Made by a program: the position numbers and the translations under genes. A stretch of 64,000 bases of DNA, taken from Hominiventricola filiformis (GTDB lineage Bacteria; Bacillota; Clostridia; Lachnospirales; Lachnospiraceae). The notes under the pieces were generated by a model. That model worked only from the letters and a program-made list of their open reading frames with translations, was not told the DNA's origin and searched no databases. Positions 8,494 to 16,797 of the stretch are shown here, one piece after another. The number at the start of each line of letters is the position of its first letter. Position 1 is the first letter of the stretch. Location of the stretch: NCBI RefSeq assembly GCF_020686965.1, contig NZ_JAJEPS010000004.1, positions 62,001 to 126,000 on the forward strand, written 5' to 3'.

Positions 8494-10158
8494 TTACATC
8501 AAATGCAGTTTCTTCACAATAGAAAGAAGTGTTCTTCCCTTTGGGAAACCAAGAATTTCCTCCTCCCGAAGACCTTTCAGCAGCAGAAGTGCCACTGCAT
8601 ACACAATCACCGCGCAGATGCAGGCAGCCAGTGTTGCGACAGCATTACTCTTCATCATGAGATAAAGTCCCTCATATACACCGAAAGCAGCCAGTCCCAT
8701 AAGACCGGATGCAAGTATTGGAACAATAAACGTCCGTTTAAATTCCTGCCGGTATCGCATATATTTTGCAATTGACCTGGAATTCAGAATACACATCAGG
8801 AATGCAAAGAAAATATTTGCCCATACCACAGTATGGATGTTCAGATTCGTTACCATCAGAAGCACTACCAACAGAACTACGTGAAGTGCCAGTGAGATTG
8901 CCGCATGGATGACCGGCAGACGCATCTTGTCCATTCCCTGTAAAATACCGTTGGTCAGCGTAGACATGCCATACAGCACAACAGAGAGACTGCCTGTCTG
9001 AAGCAGAAGTGCAGACAGCTGCAGATGATCTTTTGCTCCGAAAAGAAGCGTCAAAATTGGCGTTGCCAGCACAGAAAGGCCTACTGCACACGGAATACAG
9101 ATCACCATAACAAAACGGATGGCATTCTCTGTCTTGCGTCTCATCTCTTTTCTGTCTTTCGCGATTCTTGCTCTGGTCAGAACCGGGATCGTGGAAGATG
9201 CCATTGCAGAAGCCACTGCAATAGGCACATTGGTCAGAAGCTTATACTCACCGCTGTAGATACCCCACAGTTCATCAATTCCCATACTATCATAATTCTT
9301 CAACGCCATCAGATGTTTGAAAATACCCTGATCGATAATTCCGCTCAGATTGTAGACAGCCGTACTTAAAATAACCGGCATAATGGTCAGAATCAGCATA
9401 TAATAGATCTCTGCTGTGGACTCTTCCCGCCGCTCTTCTCTGGAAACTGCCATCTTCCGCCTCATTACATGACGGTAGGCTGCCACCAGAAATGCCAGAA
9501 ACAAAAGGCCGCTCAATGCGCCAAGCCCGGTACCGAGGGTACTTCCGGCTGCTCCGTATGCGTATGCTGCCGTTTTTGTTCCAAGCACTGCATCAATCTT
9601 CAGGCCGTAATGAAACAATACATAGGCGGCACCGATGCTGACTGCCGCATTGATAATTTGCTCTACGATCTGCGAGACTGCTGTAGGTACCATGGTTCCA
9701 AGTCCCTGGAAGTAGCCTCTCATACAGCCCATAACTGCCACCACCAGAATCGTCGGTGCCAGCACCTGCAGCGCCAGTTTACTCTCCGGCGTATTCACCA
9801 GCACATCGCTGAAAAATCCCGCCCCGAAGAAAATAAGCAGTGCTCCGATTCCTCCGGACACCAGTGCAAATGTCAGGGTACATTTAAAAATCTTATATGC
9901 CGCTTTTGGCTGTCCTGCCGCCATACGGGCAGACACCAGTTTTGATACTGCCAGTGGGAGACTGAACGAAGAAATCAGCAGCACCATGGAGTATACCTCA
10001 TAGGCTGCTGAATAATAACTGTTTCCCACCGGACCAAGAATTCTTGTGACTGGAATCCGGTACACCATTCCGATAATTCTTACCAGAATGGAGGCTGCGG
10101 CCAGAATTCCTCCCTGCACAATATAATTGGATTTTTTCTTATGATTTCCGGTACTCAT
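8494..10158 (-). CDS. SpoVB/MurJ-type lipid-linked oligosaccharide flippase (MOP superfamily)
   Basis: 554 residues with about 14 hydrophobic segments. The N-terminus (YIVQGGILAAASILVRIIGMVYRIPVTRILG) is typical of the SpoVB/YabM/YkvU branch of the MATE/MOP superfamily, whose members are thought to flip lipid II or related undecaprenyl-linked sugars across the membrane. SpoVB acts in spore cortex synthesis in Bacillus. Which paralog this is cannot be decided from one sequence, so no symbol is given. It lies 16 bases downstream of ybeY and ends in a strong intrinsic terminator. Confidence 0.9.
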   Translation of the reverse strand: MSTGNHKKKSNYIVQGGILAAASILVRIIGMVYRIPVTRILGPVGNSYYSAAYEVYSMVLLISSFSLPLAVSKLVSARMAAGQPKAAYKIFKCTLTFALVSGGIGALLIFFGAGFFSDVLVNTPESKLALQVLAPTILVVAVMGCMRGYFQGLGTMVPTAVSQIVEQIINAAVSIGAAYVLFHYGLKIDAVLGTKTAAYAYGAAGSTLGTGLGALSGLLFLAFLVAAYRHVMRRKMAVSREERREESTAEIYYMLILTIMPVILSTAVYNLSGIIDQGIFKHLMALKNYDSMGIDELWGIYSGEYKLLTNVPIAVASAMASSTIPVLTRARIAKDRKEMRRKTENAIRFVMVICIPCAVGLSVLATPILTLLFGAKDHLQLSALLLQTGSLSVVLYGMSTLTNGILQGMDKMRLPVIHAAISLALHVVLLVVLLMVTNLNIHTVVWANIFFAFLMCILNSRSIAKYMRYRQEFKRTFIVPILASGLMGLAAFGVYEGLYLMMKSNAVATLAACICAVIVYAVALLLLKGLREEEILGFPKGRTLLSIVKKLHLM

Positions 10159-10174
10159 GTATTGCCTTTATCCT

Positions 10175-10672
10175 TTACCTCGTAATATTCAGATGCTCAA
10201 GCACGGCTGACTGGCGAGTTTCCATATCCTTTGCCTCATCCTCCGTCATATGGTCATATCCCAGCAGATGAAGCATACTGTGAGCAATCAGAAATGCATA
10301 TTCTCTCCTGACGCCATGTCCATATTTTTCCGCCTGCTCTTTGACCTTATCAAGGGAGATAACGATATCTCCAAGCAGCAGTTCTCCTGTATCCGGATCA
10401 AAGCAGTCTCTCTCATGCGCTTCCGCCCAGGAAAAATCCACCGGACTCTCATACTCTACCTGTGGAAAAGAAAGCACATCCGTCGGTCGGTCCACATCCC
10501 GGTATTCGCGGTTCATTCTATGAATCTCTTCATTGGACGTAAGAAGAAGGTTCACTTCCGCTTCATAGGGGCATCCTTCTTCTTCCAGTACCTGGCTGAT
10601 CACCAGACTCGCCGTTCCCTCATAGTCAATTCCTAACTCCAGTCCGTACTCGTCTTCCAGATTTAACGTCAT
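10175..10672 (-). CDS. ybeY: Endoribonuclease YbeY (rRNA maturation)
   Basis: 165 residues from the ATG at 10672, preceded by GAGAGGAATCAAA; an upstream in-frame ATG at 10720 is less well placed. YbeY is a zinc-dependent endoribonuclease needed for 16S 3'-end maturation and ribosome quality control. The zinc motif HSMLHLLGYDH lies at residues 131–141, and RPTDVLSFP at 62–70 is diagnostic. The start lies inside the end of phoH, so the two are co-translated, the conserved phoH–ybeY arrangement. Confidence 0.97.
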   Translation of the reverse strand: MTLNLEDEYGLELGIDYEGTASLVISQVLEEEGCPYEAEVNLLLTSNEEIHRMNREYRDVDRPTDVLSFPQVEYESPVDFSWAEAHERDCFDPDTGELLLGDIVISLDKVKEQAEKYGHGVRREYAFLIAHSMLHLLGYDHMTEDEAKDMETRQSAVLEHLNITR

Positions 10673-11654
10673 TTTGATTCCTCTCTTTTTTCCGAACTGC
10701 CTTTTTCTCATATTCTTCATAGGCAGTTACAATCTTCTGTACCAGCGGATGTCTGACAACATCACGACTGGTCAATCTGCAGAAACTGATACCTTCCACT
10801 TTACCAAGCACCTTTTCAGCCACTTCCAAACCGGATTTTACGTCCGGTGCCAGGTCTTTCTGCGTCTCATCACCAGTGATGACCACTTTGGATCCAAATC
10901 CAACACGGGTAAGGAACATCTTCATCTGTGCCTGGGTCGTGTTCTGTGCCTCATCAAGAATGATAAATGCATTGTCAAGGGTACGTCCTCTCATGTATGC
11001 CAGCGGCGCTACCTCGATGAGTCCCTTTTCCATATTTTTCTGAAAACTCTCCGCACCCATAATCTGATAAAGTGCATCATACAGAGGCCTCAGATACGGA
11101 TCTACCTTGCTCTGCAGATCTCCCGGCAGGAATCCAAGTTTCTCCCCTGCCTCTATAGCCGGACGGGTCAGAATGATCCGCTCCACTTCATTTGCTTTGA
11201 ATGCGGTGATTGCCATGGCCATAGCAAGATACGTCTTACCGGTTCCTGCAGGTCCGATACCAAAAGTAATCATATCTTTTCGGATGGCATCCACATAATT
11301 TTTCTGTCCCAGCGTCTTCGGCTTAATGGACTTTCCGCTGATGGTATGACAGATCATATCACCATCGATATCCAGAAGCGCACCTGATTTTTCCTCCATC
11401 GCCAGAGATAATGCGTAATCCACATTCTGCTCTGTGATCTGATTTCCCCGTTTTGAGAGCTCCAGAAGTTCATTCAGCACCTTCGCAGCCTGACTTACCT
11501 GCGCCTCGTTTCCAATCAGCTTTACGCCGCCATCTCTTGATACCACCGTCACGCCGATGGTGCGTTCTATTTTCTTTACATATGCATCAAACTGTCCGTA
11601 TACATTCTGTGCATGCTCGGACGGAATGTCAAAAAGATTATCCTGTAATGTCAC
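10626..11654 (-). CDS. phoH: PhoH-family ATPase (YbeZ-like)
   Basis: About 342 residues from a GTG at 11654 that overlaps the end of yqfD; AAAGGGA lies about 10 bases upstream. An open frame extends to 11732 without a good binding site. PhoH proteins are P-loop ATPases linked to RNA metabolism together with YbeY. The Walker A motif GPAGTGKT is at residues 134–141, the Walker B is in NAFIILDEAQNTTQAQMKMFLTR, and VVITGDETQKDL is typical of the family. Membership is certain; the exact start is less so. Confidence 0.95.
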   Translation of the reverse strand: MTLQDNLFDIPSEHAQNVYGQFDAYVKKIERTIGVTVVSRDGGVKLIGNEAQVSQAAKVLNELLELSKRGNQITEQNVDYALSLAMEEKSGALLDIDGDMICHTISGKSIKPKTLGQKNYVDAIRKDMITFGIGPAGTGKTYLAMAMAITAFKANEVERIILTRPAIEAGEKLGFLPGDLQSKVDPYLRPLYDALYQIMGAESFQKNMEKGLIEVAPLAYMRGRTLDNAFIILDEAQNTTQAQMKMFLTRVGFGSKVVITGDETQKDLAPDVKSGLEVAEKVLGKVEGISFCRLTSRDVVRHPLVQKIVTAYEEYEKKAVRKKERNQNDVKSGRRVRTGVRN

Positions 11655-12900
11655 TGCTAGTTCGTTCCCTTTCTTCTTCCGGATCATCCTGAGTGGGCAG
11701 TTCTGTCCGGGGAGTCTGTTCCTGCACGGCATTTTCTTCCGTCACATAAGTTCCGGACGCCCTGCATAAAACCCCATTTGATTCTATTTTAACATTATTC
11801 TCAATAATTTGAAGACCCTTTCTGCTTAATTTTTCAAAAAACAGAGAAAGCTCCTGTTGTGCCTTCTCCTGTGCCTCTCTCTCCGTATAAATCACTTCTT
11901 CGGAAATGTATTCTTTTATCATGCTTTTTCCAAAAGAAACCGGCAGATAAAAATTTTCCGTAAGCTTCAGCGGCATTTCCTTTGTCAGCACATCCTGCTC
12001 TTCGTAAATATCTCCTGTGTGCCCAAATGTAATCCGTTTATTTCCAAGAATCACATAATAACATGTTTTCTTCCTTCCGGTATACTCTTTTTTCCGGTAT
12101 TGCAAAGGAAAGGAAGATTCATAGTGTCCGCTGCTTCTGATAATCACATCTGCATCCGCATGAACATAATAAGTGTGCGCCGGTTCTCCGGCATCATCCA
12201 GTACTTCGATCTTCGATGACACTAGAAGGTCTCCCTGTTTTACCAGCTGCCCGATCTGTGCTTCCTGCGTCCCGCTTCGCACGATCATACTGACAACAGT
12301 ACCATCTGTTTTAGCCACCAGCTCTGCCGGCTGATCAGGTTCCGGAATTGCTCCATAATCTGCATCTTCATTTTCTTTAATATGAATAATCAGCCGGGTG
12401 CCTTTCACTTCCACCGACGTCCATGTAATCTCCGGGAACTGCTTTCTAAGCGCTTCCTCAATCCAACCTCCATGCACTGCTGTCTTCCTCATGCCATGCA
12501 CTACCTGCTGTTCTTCCAGAAATTCAAGAATCATCGGATCACTTAAAGAACTGGTTCCTTCTATATGGATGTTCCAAATAAACAGCGACATTCCATAGAG
12601 CAGGACTGCCGCCCCTGCTGCTCCTGCTGCAAACATTTTCCGCTTCCGATATCTGTACAGGATAAAAGGAAGGCCGTGTCTTTCCAGAATCACGGCCTTT
12701 GTTCCTGTCTTTCTCAGCAATGGACGCAGCTTTTTAAAGCTGCTGATACTGATACACATTTCATATTCAGTTCCTTTGTTCTGAAGCTCCCATATGATCA
12801 TATGGTACCTTCCGCAGAGATTCAGAAAACGTTCCGGCGAATAACCGGTCAGCCGGATCTTCACATATCCTTTCAGAAATTTCACAAATGCCGTCAGCAA
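11638..12900 (-). CDS. yqfD: Sporulation protein YqfD
   Basis: 420 residues starting at a TTG (12900) with GGGG about 10 bases upstream. It has an N-terminal soluble domain, one membrane segment at about residues 88–110 (KMFAAGAAGAAVLLYGMSLFI), then a large extracytoplasmic domain beginning with the FIWNIHIEGTSSLSD segment, a POTRA-like strand pattern typical of YqfD. In Bacillus the gene is in the mother-cell sporulation regulon. It overlaps yqfC upstream and phoH downstream, the conserved Firmicutes order. Confidence 0.95.
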   Translation of the reverse strand: MLTAFVKFLKGYVKIRLTGYSPERFLNLCGRYHMIIWELQNKGTEYEMCISISSFKKLRPLLRKTGTKAVILERHGLPFILYRYRKRKMFAAGAAGAAVLLYGMSLFIWNIHIEGTSSLSDPMILEFLEEQQVVHGMRKTAVHGGWIEEALRKQFPEITWTSVEVKGTRLIIHIKENEDADYGAIPEPDQPAELVAKTDGTVVSMIVRSGTQEAQIGQLVKQGDLLVSSKIEVLDDAGEPAHTYYVHADADVIIRSSGHYESSFPLQYRKKEYTGRKKTCYYVILGNKRITFGHTGDIYEEQDVLTKEMPLKLTENFYLPVSFGKSMIKEYISEEVIYTEREAQEKAQQELSLFFEKLSRKGLQIIENNVKIESNGVLCRASGTYVTEENAVQEQTPRTELPTQDDPEEERERTSSDITG

Positions 12901-13154
12901 TATCGAATTTCCCCTATCTGCCCCGATATCTTCATCTCATCTTCCGTATAATAATCAATGTGAAGCTGTTCACCACAGAAGGTCATCTGACAGGTCTTTG
13001 TCTGCAGCCGGATCTTCTGATCCGTATACTCAATAATGCCCCTGTAATTCTCCACATAAGCTTCACTTCTGCCAGTTACAGTCAGTACCGCCGCGCCCAT
13101 GGTCAAATCCTTCGGAACCCCAAACTGATCCGTAATCTTTTTCCTTAATCCCAT
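12894..13154 (-). CDS. yqfC: YabP/YqfC family sporulation protein
   Basis: 86 residues with the YabP/YqfC pattern (a GRSEAYVENYRGIIEYTDQKI core followed by a short strand-rich tail). The family is expressed in the mother cell during sporulation. It overlaps yqfD by 7 bases. A sigma-E-like promoter candidate lies directly upstream. Confidence 0.93.
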   Translation of the reverse strand: MGLRKKITDQFGVPKDLTMGAAVLTVTGRSEAYVENYRGIIEYTDQKIRLQTKTCQMTFCGEQLHIDYYTEDEMKISGQIGEIRYC

Positions 13155-13182
13155 GAAGTCACCGCTTCCGGCTGTTTGATTA

Positions 13183-13211
13183 TATATATGCAGAAATAAA
13201 AATACTTATTC
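13183..13211 (-). promoter_or_regulatory. Sigma-E-like promoter candidate for yqfC–yqfD
   Basis: On the minus strand GAATAAGT (13204–13211) and CATATATA (13183–13190) are 13 bases apart. They match the sigma-E pattern GHATANTT / CATACAHT at 7 of 8 and 6 of 8 positions. The -35 overlaps the stop codon of the DUF2284 gene. The ORF context (sporulation genes) fits. Confidence 0.45.
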
Positions 13212-13742
13212 GTACAAAATCAGACTGAACCAGGTGACCACATTGCCCCCGTTCATAAAGGTAATCTGATATTTTTCTGCCAGATCTGTCACCAGAATGC
13301 CATAGCTTTCAATGCACGGAAACATTTTATCCGGATGTCTGCATGGGGCATCCGGGTAAGCGCAGTGCTCACAGATAGCGCAGGACTCCGTCGAGAGGGT
13401 CAACGTTTTCGAACATTGCTGTTCCACCAGCACCCGGATCTGTCTTGTGATCTCCTCATGATCCTTTCTGGTATCCAGCATTTCTTTCATATTTTCGATA
13501 TCGGATACTTCCGCCACCGTTGTAAAAATAAAGCCTCCGGTATACTGGCGGCATCGTTCCTTACATTCTGCCACAGTACCCACTGCAGGCGGGCAGGACC
13601 AGGAGGTCCCATACCGCGGACATTCGCTCTCACAGATATGGCGCACCTGTTCGAGAAATGTGATCTCTTCCGGTTTTATAAATGCATATTCACAGACTGG
13701 GTATTCTGCGATCTGGGTCTCCAGTTTTTGCTGATCTATCAT
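13206..13742 (-). CDS. DUF2284 cysteine-rich metal-binding protein
   Basis: 178 residues. Cysteine pattern of DUF2284: CESECPRYGTSWSCPPAVG in the N-terminal half, then SCAICEHCAYPDAPCRHPDKMFPC. The pattern suggests an iron–sulfur or zinc site; the function is unknown. It is the first housekeeping gene after the CIS run and has its own sigma-A promoter. Confidence 0.9.
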   Translation of the reverse strand: MIDQQKLETQIAEYPVCEYAFIKPEEITFLEQVRHICESECPRYGTSWSCPPAVGTVAECKERCRQYTGGFIFTTVAEVSDIENMKEMLDTRKDHEEITRQIRVLVEQQCSKTLTLSTESCAICEHCAYPDAPCRHPDKMFPCIESYGILVTDLAEKYQITFMNGGNVVTWFSLILYE

Positions 13743-13777
13743 TTTTATCTTCCTCTGTATATCGTAATCTTTTTTTC

Positions 13778-13807
13778 ATTATAATACATACAGAGAAAAA
13801 CAGACAA
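13778..13807 (-). promoter_or_regulatory. Sigma-A promoter of the DUF2284 gene
   Basis: On the minus strand TTGTCT (13802–13807) and a perfect TATAAT (13778–13783) are 18 bases apart, about 36 bases before the start codon. It sits in the short gap after the last CIS gene, where no intrinsic terminator is visible. Confidence 0.7.
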
Positions 13808-13812
13808 CGCTT

Positions 13813-14907
13813 TTATCCCAGTACATAATTTCCGCCCAGCACAAATCCGCTGGTATCTGCCTGCTCCGGTATGGACAGTCTGCTGTTTTTGTCAAGATAG
13901 CAGTGGGTATCCATATGACTGCTCCAGTCCAGAAGAACCAGATTACAGTTCATCCCGAGGGGAATATAGTCCTCCATCAGCTGCAGCAGCTTTTCTTTTG
14001 CGGGCGGATGTTTCATATCGGATGTGTCCAGAATAACCGTAAAGGTGTCTTCCTCACGTCCGTAGAGTTTCTCATAAGCCTCCATCAGTCCGGTGCCTTT
14101 TTTCATCCAGTCATGCCATTTAAAATACTCCAGAATCCGTGCTTTTCTTCCCACTGACAGAGCAATCATTTCCTCAAGCACATGGCCGGTGCCTCTGCCG
14201 CACTGAATTTCCTGCAAATGCTTTAAAAGCCAGCGGATCTGTCCGGAGGAATACTGCTGTTCCCTGCTCCAGTCACCTGTCCAGGATGCCAGTTCCGGCA
14301 AATGTTCCTCTGGAGTACTCTCATAGTCCAGATAATCCGGCACATAATCTACTTCCCGTTCCTGATCTTCGTACATACTCTGGAGCACGGTCATATACCG
14401 CTCAAAAAATGTATCCCTTCCGGACATCTGATAAATTTCCGGCAGATATTCCACAAAACTGCCCCATGGGAATTCCACATGAAGACCGTCAATCTGAAAA
14501 TGACTGTCCACACGTGCGCCGGATACCCGGATCAGGATATAAAGGTACTGTCCTGTCAGGCTGTGAAGAAGCAGATCGTCCGTGTTTACTTTTCTGATAA
14601 AGGTCTGCTCTCGCAGCATCTCTTCTATCTGATCTGCTGTCCGCTCTTCCGCATACAGAAATTCCCTTAGATCTTCATTGGAAGCTGCCGCCATGATCTC
14701 ATACTTGCATTCCCGGAAGATTCCGCTTAAAACAAGCCGATGCCAGGTTTCGTTTTGATCCATGGAATCATAGACCGGTGCAAGCCATGTAAATACCCCG
14801 CCGCCTGTTCCGGTCAGACGGTAATCATCACTTAATTCCATGCGGAACCGTTTTCCTTCTGCTAATGCAAGCCGGTAAAAATTCACCTGTTTTCTGTTTT
14901 CCATCAT
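13813..14907 (-). CDS. CIS baseplate protein, phage tail protein I family
   Basis: About 364 residues. ATG 14907 is chosen because AGGAGG lies 10 bases upstream; a TTG at 14916 is too close to that site. The N-terminal third is strand-rich. The central part (LPEIYQMSGRDTFFERYMTVLQSMYEDQE, then LPELASWTG and LLKHLQEIQCGRGT) is the P2 gpI-like tail protein domain, which forms part of the baseplate wedge. It is the last gene of the CIS run, after both baseplate-J genes, the order seen in P2-like tails and eCIS. Confidence 0.88.
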   Translation of the reverse strand: MMENRKQVNFYRLALAEGKRFRMELSDDYRLTGTGGGVFTWLAPVYDSMDQNETWHRLVLSGIFRECKYEIMAAASNEDLREFLYAEERTADQIEEMLREQTFIRKVNTDDLLLHSLTGQYLYILIRVSGARVDSHFQIDGLHVEFPWGSFVEYLPEIYQMSGRDTFFERYMTVLQSMYEDQEREVDYVPDYLDYESTPEEHLPELASWTGDWSREQQYSSGQIRWLLKHLQEIQCGRGTGHVLEEMIALSVGRKARILEYFKWHDWMKKGTGLMEAYEKLYGREEDTFTVILDTSDMKHPPAKEKLLQLMEDYIPLGMNCNLVLLDWSSHMDTHCYLDKNSRLSIPEQADTSGFVLGGNYVLG

Positions 14908-14940
14908 AACCGGCAATCCTCCTTCTTTCTATTTGTCATC

Positions 14941-16797
14941 TCAGACAAATTCCAGTTCTATTTTTTCCAGATAAGCAAGAGCGTCTTCCTGCAAATAAAT
15001 ATCTCCTCTGTCATCTTTTTCGGCTGCGCTGCCCACACGTTCCAGATTCAGTTCCTGCACCCGGACGACACCGGGAAGCATCTCCAAACCCGCAAACAGT
15101 TTTCCACTGGAAATAACAGCCCCAAACTTCTTCTCTCCTCCTGCTTCTGCAATCTGCTTTTTCAGCCAGGCGCAGACATCATTTTTCTCTTTTTCAGACA
15201 GAGACTGCAATGCAACTCTGCCATAGATTTCGATTCCCACATATTCTGGCTGAACAATGCTTACCTTTGTATTCAGCAGACGGTATGGCTCAATATACTG
15301 CCGGATTGCCCTCTGATAGGTTTCACTTAAATCCGGTCTTTTCTCATCCGTCCATGGTTTCACCACCGCAACCACTTCATTGTATCCTCGGTTCTGACGA
15401 TGCAGTTTTCCATAGACAGTACCCGGAATTACGTGTACCCGCTCAATCAAAAGTCCCGGCGTTGACCCGATGATGGTCTCATAATCTTCCTCCGAAGCCA
15501 TCCTTCTCTGTGCAAATACACTTTCTTCCATTCGCGAAATCATATCTTTTAACTGTTCCCGCTCTCTTCCGCCAGTCAGGGGCATGGGATTGGAAACTCT
15601 GCAGGATCCATCCGGTGTCCCTGCAAATTCCTTCAGTTCCCCCGCCTGCACATTTCCCGCTCCGTAGAGAGAACAGGAAAGCCCGGTCACATAGACCGAC
15701 TGTTTCTGAGGCGGTACCACTCCATGAATTCCGTCACCAAAACGAATCTGCTGCCGATCTCCTTCGTAGACAAATACCTGATCTGCATACCCGGTTCCTG
15801 CAAACGATTTCACCCGTCTCCAGATGGCAGGGTTCCCGTCTTCTCCCATGAGCAGCAGGGAAAAATTCCATACATCCGGATAGTCAAACAGCAACGTCTG
15901 TCCCGCACAGCCATCCGTCTGACCGATCCGCAGTTCCGACAGAACCTCTCCCTCTTTGCAGACGGTCGCCTTCTGCACTACCTGCAGCGGGTTCACATAG
16001 ACCATACCAATCCGTGGAAAACAGTCATAATGGTTCTCCTTTAAGACTGCCCGGAGCATATAGCCAGAGCGTCCTGACAACGGTTCCCTGAACTGTTCCA
16101 TCTTTGCCGGAATATCCGGACGCACAAATCCACTTCTTAAAAAGCCGCAGGTTTCATCCCTTACGGTTACTTCCACCCAGCCCTGCTCTGTATAAATCTG
16201 CCAGATGAGGTCGCACAGCCGGAAGGAGTCGTCAAAAGGATTTCTCCGCTCATCCGCTTCCACGCAGATATAAAGACCATCCCCCTGAAGCAGCGGTTTT
16301 TCAAAGCAGAACCAGACTGCTGCTTCCTTATTGAATTTCCCGGAAAATCCTTCTGCATAATCCCCGTCTTTTCCTGCAAAAGCAGTCATATCCGTAAGCA
16401 TTCCATCTGCCTCATTGAAAAATGCGATAAACCGGTTTTCTCGCACTTCATAATCCCGGATCGTTTCATAGGGAATCGTTCCAGCCAGAAATCTGGTACC
16501 TACCGGCAGTACTGTTCCTTCCGCTAATCCTTCCACAACCACATAACCACCTGCAGGGCATCCTTCCTTCGGCTCCACTCCCAGAAGCTTCAGGTATTTT
16601 TCCACATGGACATCTCCTGTGGCACTCATATAATAATCCAGCATGTCTGTGAGCCAGGCATACATCTGTAACACCGTAATACCAGGATCATGGTGGTTAA
16701 AATCTGTCCACTCCTCCGTCATGGAGGGAATCCTGCTCACAGCCCGCTGCATCATCTGCTCATATGTCAAATCATCAAGCTTTGGTACCTTTAACAT
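14941..16797 (-). CDS. CIS baseplate assembly protein J, second copy
   Basis: 618 residues. Opening FNHHDPGITVLQMYAWLTDMLDYYMS (about residues 32–60) is the hallmark of putative baseplate assembly proteins in eCIS (Afp11/Afp12-like). The region around residues 340–560 contains the baseplate-J domain (FGDGIHGVVPP, then ASEEDYETIIGSTPGLLIERVHVIPG). It forms the wedge ring with the 943-residue J protein, whose gene overlaps its start by 7 bases. GAGGTGAGCGG precedes the ATG. Confidence 0.92.
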   Translation of the reverse strand: MLKVPKLDDLTYEQMMQRAVSRIPSMTEEWTDFNHHDPGITVLQMYAWLTDMLDYYMSATGDVHVEKYLKLLGVEPKEGCPAGGYVVVEGLAEGTVLPVGTRFLAGTIPYETIRDYEVRENRFIAFFNEADGMLTDMTAFAGKDGDYAEGFSGKFNKEAAVWFCFEKPLLQGDGLYICVEADERRNPFDDSFRLCDLIWQIYTEQGWVEVTVRDETCGFLRSGFVRPDIPAKMEQFREPLSGRSGYMLRAVLKENHYDCFPRIGMVYVNPLQVVQKATVCKEGEVLSELRIGQTDGCAGQTLLFDYPDVWNFSLLLMGEDGNPAIWRRVKSFAGTGYADQVFVYEGDRQQIRFGDGIHGVVPPQKQSVYVTGLSCSLYGAGNVQAGELKEFAGTPDGSCRVSNPMPLTGGREREQLKDMISRMEESVFAQRRMASEEDYETIIGSTPGLLIERVHVIPGTVYGKLHRQNRGYNEVVAVVKPWTDEKRPDLSETYQRAIRQYIEPYRLLNTKVSIVQPEYVGIEIYGRVALQSLSEKEKNDVCAWLKKQIAEAGGEKKFGAVISSGKLFAGLEMLPGVVRVQELNLERVGSAAEKDDRGDIYLQEDALAYLEKIELEFV

